From NCBI GenBank assembly GCA_017881765.1, contig JADGQN010000335.1, positions 1 through 5,475 of the forward strand: 5,475 nucleotides of DNA, given 5' to 3'. Of the stretch, positions 1 through 5,228 are shown piece by piece. Position 1 is the stretch's first letter; each line of letters starts with the position of its first letter. Origin of the DNA: Syntrophobacterales bacterium. Lineage in GTDB: Bacteria; Desulfobacterota; Syntrophorhabdia; Syntrophorhabdales; WCHB1-27. The notes below the pieces were generated by a model, which saw nothing but the letters and a program-made list of their open reading frames with translations, had not been told where the DNA came from and did not search any database. Both the position numbers and the translations under genes were made by a program.

Positions 1-433
1 CCGGACCATGCTCCCCGAAGAAAAGTTCAACCTTGCTCCTGTAATAATATTGTTCCACGGAAGGCACGATGGGCTCCACGTTGACGTGCTCAAGCGGGAT
101 ATTCCCGATCCTGCGCAAGGTTTGCAACAGGTAATTCTGCTTCAGTTCCAACTGCTTTTCATAAAGCAGGTTCTGAAAAGCACAGCCCCCGCATACCCCC
201 GTATGAGGGCATACGGGAGCGACCCTGAATGGAGATTCCTTCTCAATGGCTAAGATCTGGGCAAAGCCGAAGCGCTTCTCTTCCCTGGCCATCTTCACCC
301 GCACCACGTCTCCGGGAAGCGCGCCCGGAACAAAGCAGACAAAGTCGCCACTCCGCGCAACACCGAAACCTTGCGGAAAGGCTATGTCCAGGATCTCGAC
401 TGAAAGCTCACCTGACTTCGTACTATCTGCCAT
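1..433 (-). CDS. rlmD: 23S rRNA (uracil-C5)-methyltransferase, RlmD/RumA type, N-terminal part (cut by window edge)
   Basis: This is the first 144 codons of a SAM-dependent RNA methyltransferase; the catalytic domain lies beyond the left edge. Residues about 8-66 look like a TRAM RNA-binding domain (ending near FGFAQILAIEKESPF). It is followed by the [4Fe-4S] cluster motif C-x5-C-x2-C at Cys75, Cys81 and Cys84 (CPHTGVCGGCAFQ), then the helical YEKQLELKQ segment typical of RumA/RlmD. Family members use SAM to methylate C5 of a uracil in 23S rRNA, U1939 for RlmD; without the C-terminal part RlmC/RlmCD-like specificity cannot be excluded. The ATG lies inside the last codons of ygiQ in another frame (11-base overlap), which suggests translational coupling. 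Only a weak GGGG stretch precedes it. The family is clear; the exact target base is inferred. Confidence 0.88.
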   Translation of the reverse strand, partial: MADSTKSGELSVEILDIAFPQGFGVARSGDFVCFVPGALPGDVVRVKMAREEKRFGFAQILAIEKESPFRVAPVCPHTGVCGGCAFQNLLYEKQLELKQNYLLQTLRRIGNIPLEHVNVEPIVPSVEQYYYRSKVELFFGEHGP

Positions 434-2207
434 AGATGCCCCATGCTTTTTGGTACTCTACCCAGAGGTCTTCTCTCTTCGCGATCCTGAGCGCCTCACG
501 AATGAGATTACGGTTCTTCGGATCACGCCACTGCATCAGGGCCCTGTGCATCCTTCTCTCGCGGACGTCGCGCGGAACGTACACCTCCTGCCCCGTAAAG
601 GGGTCCTTGCCCGTACAGAACATGCAGCCGGACGCGGTGAGAGGGAGCGGCGTGAAGTCCTGGACCTGTTCCGGGCTGATGCCGCGCCTCATCAGGTAGA
701 GCGAGAGATCCAGCGCGTCTTCGAGGGACGAGCCCGGGTGGGCACTCATGAAATAGTTGACAAGGTACTGACTCTTTTTCAGCCGGCGGTTCGTCTCCTT
801 GAACTTCCTCACAAACGTTTCATAGCCAGCAACACCTGGCTTATTCATCAGGCTGAGTACGCCGGCCTGCGTATGCTCCGGAGCCACCTTCAGCTGGCCG
901 CTCACATGATGCGCACACAGTTGATCGAGGAATGCGGCCTCCTCTCCATCTTTCAACAAGAGATCGTAACGCAGCCCGCTCTCGATAAAGAGATGTTTCA
1001 CTCCGGGCAGGTCGAGTATGCTCCGGTAGAGCCGCATACTCTCGTTATATCCCAATGCAAGCTCCCCGCATTTCTGCGGCATCAAACACTGTTTCTGCCG
1101 ACACGCTCCTTGCCTGGCCCAGCGGCTGCAGCGTGCCATGAACAGGTTTGCGGTCGGTCCGCCCACATCAGTGATCGTCCCTTTGAAGTCGGCCCTCTCA
1201 GAGAGCAGTCTCGCCTCCCTTAAGATGGAAGCGGGGCTCCGTGACTGGATAATCCTGCCCTGATGCATCCCGAGCGAACAGAAGGCACATGCGCCGCAAC
1301 AGCCGCGGTGCGACGTAATAGAAAACCTTACGGTTTCGAAACCGGGAACACCTCCTGCTTTCATGTATCGCGGGTGCCACGCACGCTCAAAGGGCATCTC
1401 GTAGATTTCATCCAGGCGGCCCGGCGGAAGCGGTAGAGCCGGAGGAAACTGAACGACAAAGCGGGTATCATGCCTTTGGAGAATGACGCTCCCCTGCACC
1501 GGGTCCTGCTGCTCCGAGAGCATGGAGAAGGCACGGTTGAATTGCTCCTTGTCCCGCGAGACCTCCTCATAAGAAGGGATCTCAGTGACCTTATAAGTAG
1601 GATTCATCTCTCGTGTTACGAGGGCCGTGCCCCGGATATTGGCAAGGTCCTCACCCGCCTGCAGCCGGCGCGCGGTCTCCACCACCTGTTGCTCACCCAT
1701 TCCGAAGACTAAAAGGTCAGCCCTCGAATCAACGAGAATGGAGCGCCTTACGCTGTTTTCCCACCAGTCATAGTGAGCAAACCGCCGCAAACTTGCCTCG
1801 ATCCCTCCCAGAACGATATGCGCATCCTTGAAAGCCTCCCGAATCCGGTTGGCGTAGACGGTGGTCGCCCTGTCAGGACGAAGTCCTGCCTTGCCGCCCG
1901 GTGAATAATCGTCTGCGTTGCGCCGTCTCTTATTGGCCGTGTAATTGGCAACCATGGAGTCGAGGTTCCCGGAGGTAACGCCAAAAAAGAGACGCGGCGT
2001 GCCAAGCTGTTTGAAATCATCGGTGGAGCGCCAATCAGGTTGAGCGATGACGCCGACCCTGAAGCCCGCGGCTTCGAGTCTCCTTCCGATGACCGCTGCG
2101 CCGTAAGACGGATGATCCACGTACGCATCTCCTGTCACCAGGATCACATCGATATAATCCCAGCCGCGGGCGGTCATATCCTCTTTAGAAACGGGAAGAA
2201 AGGCCAT
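423..2207 (-). CDS. ygiQ: YgiQ family radical SAM protein (UPF0313)
   Basis: This 594-residue protein matches the YgiQ/UPF0313 family along its whole length. The N-terminal block has the family signature DVILVTGDAYVDHPSYG (about 20-36). The radical SAM cluster motif C-x3-C-x2-C is Cys303, Cys307 and Cys310 (RGCCGACAFCS), with an extra Cys304. Further cysteines typical of the family are Cys360, Cys369, Cys374 and Cys380 after the GGPTANLF segment, and a C-x2-C at 528/531. The family is expected to bind [4Fe-4S] and SAM, but its reaction is unknown to me. It ends soon after the RDVRERRMHRALMQWRDP block, so it lacks the longer C-terminal tail of the roughly 740-residue E. coli protein; shorter forms are common. 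The MAFLPVSKEDM start matches family N-termini, although its ribosome site is weak. It is first in a pair with the downstream methyltransferase, overlapping it by 11 bases. Confidence 0.95.
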   Translation of the reverse strand: MAFLPVSKEDMTARGWDYIDVILVTGDAYVDHPSYGAAVIGRRLEAAGFRVGVIAQPDWRSTDDFKQLGTPRLFFGVTSGNLDSMVANYTANKRRRNADDYSPGGKAGLRPDRATTVYANRIREAFKDAHIVLGGIEASLRRFAHYDWWENSVRRSILVDSRADLLVFGMGEQQVVETARRLQAGEDLANIRGTALVTREMNPTYKVTEIPSYEEVSRDKEQFNRAFSMLSEQQDPVQGSVILQRHDTRFVVQFPPALPLPPGRLDEIYEMPFERAWHPRYMKAGGVPGFETVRFSITSHRGCCGACAFCSLGMHQGRIIQSRSPASILREARLLSERADFKGTITDVGGPTANLFMARCSRWARQGACRQKQCLMPQKCGELALGYNESMRLYRSILDLPGVKHLFIESGLRYDLLLKDGEEAAFLDQLCAHHVSGQLKVAPEHTQAGVLSLMNKPGVAGYETFVRKFKETNRRLKKSQYLVNYFMSAHPGSSLEDALDLSLYLMRRGISPEQVQDFTPLPLTASGCMFCTGKDPFTGQEVYVPRDVRERRMHRALMQWRDPKNRNLIREALRIAKREDLWVEYQKAWGIYGR

Positions 2208-2222
2208 AAGAGAGAGTGCCTG

Positions 2223-2257
2223 GTGTTCAGTGATCAGTGTTATGTGTTAAGTGTTAA
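2223..2257 (-). repeat. Degenerate heptamer tandem array (5 x 7 bases) upstream of ygiQ
   Basis: Read on the plus strand, five consecutive 7-base units are GTGTTCA, GTGATCA, GTGTTAT, GTGTTAA and GTGTTAA. On the minus strand, the sense strand of ygiQ, they phase as ACTTAAC, ACATAAC, ACTGATC and ACTGAAC. The array ends 15 bases before the ygiQ start codon and would lie in its 5' leader if the promoter at 2278-2307 is used. A second array of the same size and a similar ACTGNNY unit sits at 4107-4141. The periodicity is seen directly; any function is unknown. Confidence 0.8.
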
Positions 2258-2277
2258 ATGAAAACATCAGCTGGCAT

Positions 2278-2307
2278 ATTGTAGCAGATATGGTGAGGGA
2301 TCGGCAA
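2278..2307 (-). promoter_or_regulatory. Candidate sigma70 promoter for ygiQ-rlmD
   Basis: On the minus strand a -35-like TTGCCG (2307-2302, 4 of 6 consensus) is followed after 18 bases by TACAAT (2283-2278, 5 of 6). It lies in the 124-base gap between the kinase gene and ygiQ. Transcription would start near 2271 and give a leader of about 63 bases containing the heptamer array. It is predicted by eye only. No clear rho-independent terminator separates the upstream kinase gene from this point, so read-through is also possible. Confidence 0.45.
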
Positions 2308-2331
2308 CGCGCCTCGCAAGGGGGAGATGGA

Positions 2332-3891
2332 TTACAGAAGGAGTTCGCGCAATGCCTTCTGGATCGTCTCCAGATCTTCATCTGTGCTGAGCCGGAAGAC
2401 CCTGAAGAAGGGAAGTTCCGCGGGCTCTTCCTTATTCGCAAGCTGCTTCTCCAGAATGGCAGGGTGGCCGTCAGAGACACCCGCCCGCTCCGCGGTTCTG
2501 TGCTCCACCCTTTTTTTCAGCACGGGCTCCGGGGCAAAACAGTTGATGAAGAACGGATTCAAACCGGCTCCACAGCAGGCGCCGAAAAAGGCGAGTCTTT
2601 GCTCCTCCTTCAGGTACGCCGCGTCAACAATAACCCTTTTCCCCGAACGGGCTTCGTCGACAGCGCGTTGCGCAAGCAAATGGTAGGTCTTTCGTGTGAT
2701 CTCTTCCGCATATATCCCTGTGCCATAGTCGACGTACGCATGCTGGTCCGGATTCAGCCCAAGCAACTCCTTCCGTACCACATCCGAGCGGAGGATCAGG
2801 GCATCGGGAAGAAGTCCGGTAGCTATGGCTGACTTTCCGGACCCGGAGGTACCCATGAAGACAATGGGATTGAAGTTCGCACCCTCGTTCTTCACGTAGT
2901 GATCGGCCAGCGCATAATACTCCCTCGCCCTGCGGATAGCCTCTCCTTGTTCGCTTTCATCCGTTAAGCTCCTGGCCGTAAGCCCCTCGATCTTGCCCCG
3001 CACCACGGCCCGATAAACCTTATAGAAGCGGAGGAGCTGGCTGACCAGGGCATGGCGCTGCACCGAAAAGTATGCTCTAAAAAGGGCCCGTGAAAGATCA
3101 AACCTCCCCTTGAATTCAAGATCCATCAAGAGAAAGGCGATGTCTTCGAGGATATCGCTGATCAAGAATCGTTTGTTAAACTCAATGCAGTCGAAGATGA
3201 TCGGAGGACGCGTCAGGCATATGTGCTGAGAGTGCAGGTCGCCATGTCCTTCACGAACAAAGTCGTCTTTCTTGCGCTTCGCAAAAAGGCTTTTCCACTG
3301 TCTGATGAATCCTCTCGTGTAATCGATAAGGTCGTCGTACAACCTCTGATCCAGCGTCAGGCCAACAAAGGGTCTGATCTCTTCATAATTTTCCTCAGTG
3401 GTAGCGATGACCGATCCCAGACCTCCGTAAAGCCCGCTGCGATTTACCGGGACCTCGGCGTGAAAACGCGCAAGCCTCAATCCCACCGGCTCAAGCTCTC
3501 CATAAAGCAGCTGTCCCTCTCCTATAAGGTGGTGAAGCAGCCTCTCCTCAGGCACCCTTCTCATCTTCACCGCGTATTCAGCTATCTCCGGGTCCGCCCC
3601 TTTCAAAAAAGAATAGGCGTTCCCCTCGCTGTATATGGCGCTCACACCAAGGTAAAAATCGGCCGCGAGCCGAGAGTTAAGTCTCACCTCCTCACGACAG
3701 AATAGGTGTCTTCTTTCGAGAGTAGTAAAATCAAGAAAGCCGAGATTCACCGGCTTCTTGATCTTGTATACATGGCTGTCCCCGACGAACACATGCGAGA
3801 TGTGGGTCTCGTGGTGCGTAATGGTACGTGGTTTTTCCGGATAGCTGTCAGGATTCAGAAGGAATTCGATGAGCCTCGGGTCGACTTCCAT
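2332..3891 (-). CDS. Bifunctional APH-like kinase / P-loop ATP-binding protein
   Basis: This 519-residue fusion has two kinase-type domains. Residues about 1-320 are aminoglycoside-phosphotransferase-like: a KIKKPVNLGFLDF nucleotide-lysine region (about 43-55), the catalytic loop HGDLH (216-220) and a metal-binding-type IFDCIEF segment with Asp234. Residues about 343-505 are an AAA_33/zeta-like nucleotide kinase: Walker A GTSGSGKS (347-354), LRSD (Asp370), a Walker-B-like VIVDA (420-424) and a lid-type SDG segment near 473. Such proteins are usually annotated 'bifunctional aminoglycoside phosphotransferase/ATP-binding protein'. The substrate is unknown and antibiotic resistance should not be assumed. 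An in-frame ATG exists at 3972, but 3891 is preferred because it has a strong purine-rich ribosome site (GAGGGAGGA, 3903-3895) and because the MEVDPRLIEFLLNPDSYP start resembles family N-termini. It appears monocistronic. Confidence 0.88.
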   Translation of the reverse strand: MEVDPRLIEFLLNPDSYPEKPRTITHHETHISHVFVGDSHVYKIKKPVNLGFLDFTTLERRHLFCREEVRLNSRLAADFYLGVSAIYSEGNAYSFLKGADPEIAEYAVKMRRVPEERLLHHLIGEGQLLYGELEPVGLRLARFHAEVPVNRSGLYGGLGSVIATTEENYEEIRPFVGLTLDQRLYDDLIDYTRGFIRQWKSLFAKRKKDDFVREGHGDLHSQHICLTRPPIIFDCIEFNKRFLISDILEDIAFLLMDLEFKGRFDLSRALFRAYFSVQRHALVSQLLRFYKVYRAVVRGKIEGLTARSLTDESEQGEAIRRAREYYALADHYVKNEGANFNPIVFMGTSGSGKSAIATGLLPDALILRSDVVRKELLGLNPDQHAYVDYGTGIYAEEITRKTYHLLAQRAVDEARSGKRVIVDAAYLKEEQRLAFFGACCGAGLNPFFINCFAPEPVLKKRVEHRTAERAGVSDGHPAILEKQLANKEEPAELPFFRVFRLSTDEDLETIQKALRELLL

Positions 3892-3894
3892 GTA

Positions 3895-3903
3895 TCCTCC
3901 CTC
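3895..3903 (-). promoter_or_regulatory. Ribosome binding site that fixes the kinase start
   Basis: On the minus strand GAGGGAGGA lies just before the ATG at 3891, with three bases between its last A and the ATG. It is the strongest Shine-Dalgarno match in the window. It argues for the start at 3891 rather than the in-frame ATG at 3972, which also lies upstream of the TATAGT box at 3966-3961. Confidence 0.7.
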
Positions 3904-3960
3904 ACGTGAGCCGGGTATCCGCTTGCGAATGGCGCCAGCCGTGTGAACGGCGGCTAAAAC

Positions 3961-3966
3961 ACTATA
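3961..3966 (-). promoter_or_regulatory. Candidate -10 box for the kinase gene
   Basis: TATAGT on the minus strand matches the sigma70 -10 consensus at 5 of 6 positions. No good -35 hexamer lies 16-18 bases upstream, so the promoter is either weak, activator-dependent or misidentified. If used, transcription would begin near 3954, at the base of the hairpin spanning 3934-3954, and give a leader of about 63 bases before the ATG at 3891. Confidence 0.3.
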
Positions 3967-4106
3967 CAACAAAGCTGCGCCTTACACCACGAAAAACGCA
4001 GGACATCAAGGCCTCAGTTTCAGGACTGCTGTTCAATTGGTCTTATTGGTCGGATTTGTTGCACCGCATCTTAGTCGTATGTCGGTGCATTTGCTTCAGT
4101 GCCGCC

Positions 4107-4141
4107 ACTGCTTACCGCCCACTGCGTACTGCTCACTGCAT
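4107..4141 (+). repeat. Degenerate heptamer tandem array (5 x 7 bases) upstream of the thioesterase gene
   Basis: Five consecutive units on the plus strand are ACTGCTT, ACCGCCC, ACTGCGT, ACTGCTC and ACTGCAT, giving a consensus close to ACTGCNY. The array ends 54 bases before the thioesterase start and lies upstream of the promoter candidate at 4160-4189. Its length and unit size equal those of the array at 2223-2257, and the unit shares the ACTGNNY frame when both are read toward the downstream gene. Confidence 0.8.
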
Positions 4142-4159
4142 AGGCTCACGGTCCTCGTA

Positions 4160-4189
4160 TTGACGCTCGCCCTTCAAACATGGTATTTT
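4160..4189 (+). promoter_or_regulatory. Candidate extended -10 promoter for the thioesterase operon
   Basis: A -35 hexamer TTGACG (4160-4165, 5 of 6) is followed after 18 bases by TATTTT (4184-4189, 4 of 6), and TGG directly before it gives an extended -10. The expected transcription start is about 4196, on the start codon itself, so the mRNA could be leaderless or nearly so. This agrees with the lack of a good ribosome site before the ATG. It was read by eye only. Confidence 0.4.
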
Positions 4190-4195
4190 TGAGCC

Positions 4196-4603
4196 ATGTT
4201 TCGGACAAGAGTTTACTACCAGGACACTGACGCCGGCGGTGTTGTTTATTTCGCGAACTACCTCAAGCTCTTCGAAAAATCATGGTTCGAGTACCTTTCG
4301 TCCATAGGCATACTGCTCCCGACGTGGGAAGAAGAAGGCACGTTCCTCCTCGTAAAAAAGGTACTGCTCGATCTCTTGGACAAAGCTCGATATGGAGATG
4401 AACTCGAAGCGCACACCTCAGTCTCAGACGTGAAAAATGCCCAATTCACGTTCAACCACACGATTCTAAAAGACGGCAAAACGATCACGCGAGGTCAAAC
4501 ATTGATGGTCTGCGTTGACGCAACGGGGAAACCCAAGCGGATACCGGACGACTTCAAACAAAGGCTCCTTTCATGTCAAAAACATTCAACGATGAAGAAA
4601 TAA
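4196..4603 (+). CDS. ybgC: YbgC/4-hydroxybenzoyl-CoA-type acyl-CoA thioesterase
   Basis: This 135-residue protein is a typical full-length single hotdog-fold thioesterase. Residues 5-27 carry the family signature RVYYQDTDAGGVVYFANYL with a following Phe-Glu. By alignment in memory with Pseudomonas 4-hydroxybenzoyl-CoA thioesterase (Asp17), Asp12 is the catalytic aspartate. Family enzymes hydrolyse acyl-CoA thioesters in the cytoplasm; acyl chain length and physiological role cannot be told from sequence. In many proteobacteria ybgC precedes tolQRAB, but no tol gene follows here, so a Tol-Pal link is not supported locally. The ATG is chosen because the conserved RVYY strand begins four residues later. 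The ribosome site is poor. The last 31 bases overlap the next gene in another frame, suggesting a two-gene operon. Confidence 0.9.
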   Translation: MFRTRVYYQDTDAGGVVYFANYLKLFEKSWFEYLSSIGILLPTWEEEGTFLLVKKVLLDLLDKARYGDELEAHTSVSDVKNAQFTFNHTILKDGKTITRGQTLMVCVDATGKPKRIPDDFKQRLLSCQKHSTMKK

Positions 4604-4938
4604 GAGAAGCGATGCTCCGAGCCCACAGGGAGAGCTACGAACTCTGGTGGCGCCTGCTTAATTCGACGCGTGACAAAGAACAGGTAAAATCCTTATACCG
4701 GTACCGGGAAGGATTTGATCACGCCCTCATCAATCTCGCCAGGAAACTCGGTGTGGAACTTGCCGGTTCCGGAACGAAAGAGAAACAAGAGAAGCCCAAA
4801 CCAACAGGAGAGGAGCCGGCCATCCCGGATGGTCAACCCCCTGTCTGTTCACAATGCAACGAGCTCCTCTTTAAGGTTGGCAAAAAGGTATGGAACTGTC
4901 CGCACTGCAAGATGAACTACCTGCTCGGCGAAGAATAA
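4573..4938 (+). CDS. Small zinc-ribbon protein of unknown function
   Basis: I do not recognise this 121-residue protein as a named family. The N-terminal half (about 6-62) is predicted by eye to be helical and is rich in aromatic and charged residues, including SYELWWRLL and SLYRYREGFDHALINLARKLG. Residues about 65-90 form a polar, Pro/Lys/Glu-rich linker. The C-terminus is a zinc-ribbon-like knuckle pair, C-x2-C (Cys92, Cys95) and C-x2-C (Cys109, Cys112) separated by 13 residues. This suggests metal-stabilised binding to nucleic acid or a protein partner, but that is inference. The ATG at 4573 has AAAGG eight bases upstream; an alternative in-frame ATG at 4612, just after the thioesterase stop, would remove 13 residues. 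The 31-base overlap with the thioesterase gene suggests coupled translation. Confidence 0.78.
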   Translation: MSKTFNDEEIREAMLRAHRESYELWWRLLNSTRDKEQVKSLYRYREGFDHALINLARKLGVELAGSGTKEKQEKPKPTGEEPAIPDGQPPVCSQCNELLFKVGKKVWNCPHCKMNYLLGEE

Positions 4939-5223
4939 TACCAATTCGCCTTCAAGCGCATATCTTCCAGTAAACTACTGTCCTTGCAAAGACGGCTGCA
5001 TTCGCACGTAGTGACTCGGCGCAATTCGGAGTCTAGAAACGCATGCAGGAACTGGATTCCGGCTCTCGCCGGAATGACGGTAGGTCAGGCTTGCAATAGG
5101 AACGATTTGGATTCGTGCCGGAGACCGAGGCGCTCAAGCCCTGACGAACGGAGGCGTACTGTAGTACGTCGGAGTGAGACGGGGCGCCGGCAACGAAGGT
5201 ATACGCGCGAAGGCGAATCGTTC
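4939..5223. other. Convergent intergenic region occupied largely by palindromic repeats
   Basis: These 285 bases lie between the plus-strand zinc-ribbon gene and the minus-strand peptidase gene. The first 110 or so bases show nothing clear beyond a 5-pair GACTC/GAGTC stem (5013-5033). The rest holds a REP-like palindrome (5056-5075) and most of a 134-base palindrome (5095-5228). No hairpin followed by a T-run is present for either gene, so these structures may serve as transcript ends, or termination may be Rho-dependent. A 90-codon plus-strand frame at 4984-5256 crosses the repeats and is not credible. Confidence 0.65.
5053..5080. repeat. REP-like interspersed palindrome
   Basis: A perfect 8-base inverted repeat, ATTCCGGC (5056-5063) and GCCGGAAT (5068-5075), encloses the 4-base loop TCTC. 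The flanks give the form TGGATTCC...GGAATGACGG. I recall this pattern as a common dispersed intergenic repeat in many bacterial genomes, often as TGGATTCCCGC...GCGGGAATGACG, but copy number in this genome cannot be judged from one window. The hairpin is strong enough to form in RNA from either strand and could protect or end transcripts of the convergent genes. Confidence 0.7.
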
Positions 5224-5228
5224 CTATT
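5095..5228. repeat. 134-base imperfect palindrome at the 3' end of the peptidase gene
   Basis: The outer arms AATAGGAACGATT (5095-5107) and AATCGTTCCTATT (5216-5228) are perfect 13-base inverted repeats. The centre CGTACT-GT-AGTACG (5155-5168) has exactly the same axis, 5161.5. Between them, blocks at 5112-5118/5205-5211 and 5138-5143/5180-5185 also pair in register. Counting every position from 5095 to 5160 against its partner gives 39 of 66 Watson-Crick pairs and 7 further G-T pairs. The right arm contains the peptidase stop codon TAG (5226-5224). It may be a multicopy palindromic element or a structured 3' RNA. Confidence 0.8.

Larger units (their letters stand above)
3892..4195. other. 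Divergent intergenic region between the kinase and thioesterase genes
   Basis: No credible gene lies in these 304 bases. Read from left to right, it contains the kinase ribosome site, a perfect palindrome CTCACGTGAG (3901-3910), an 8-pair hairpin with one bulge (3934-3954), a minus-strand TATAGT box (3966-3961), a direct repeat ATTGGTC-TT-ATTGGTC (4036-4051), a heptamer array (4107-4141) and a plus-strand promoter candidate (4160-4189). An 85-codon open frame at 3906-4163 has no ribosome site or recognisable protein and runs through the repeats, so I do not call it. Confidence 0.7.

Noticed and set aside
246..1223. Long plus-strand open frame of 325 codons
   Set aside because: It lies antisense to the C-terminal half of ygiQ, which matches its family residue by residue. 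The frame has no recognisable domain and no ribosome site, and is best explained as a codon-bias shadow.
2251..2832. Plus-strand open frame of 193 codons starting in the heptamer array
   Set aside because: It is antisense to the P-loop kinase domain and has no recognisable protein features. Its ATG falls at the edge of the repeat and has no ribosome site.
3223..3705. Plus-strand open frame of 160 codons
   Set aside because: It is antisense to the APH-like domain, whose catalytic motifs are intact on the other strand, and shows no family resemblance.
3892..3972. 27-residue N-terminal extension of the kinase from the ATG at 3972
   Set aside because: It lacks family resemblance and a ribosome site, and would span a hairpin and a -10-like box. 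The ATG at 3891 has a strong ribosome site.
4036..4051. Direct repeat ATTGGTC-TT-ATTGGTC as an operator
   Set aside because: Two 7-base copies nine bases apart could be chance, and they lie far from both promoter candidates. It is noted in the intergenic entry but not called as a regulatory site.
3906..4163. Plus-strand open frame of 85 codons in the divergent intergenic region
   Set aside because: It has no ribosome site, an odd composition rich in Arg, Cys and Ser, and runs through the heptamer array. Nothing supports coding.
5013..5033. GACTC/GAGTC stem with an 11-base loop as a terminator
   Set aside because: Only five pairs, a large loop and no following T-run on either strand.
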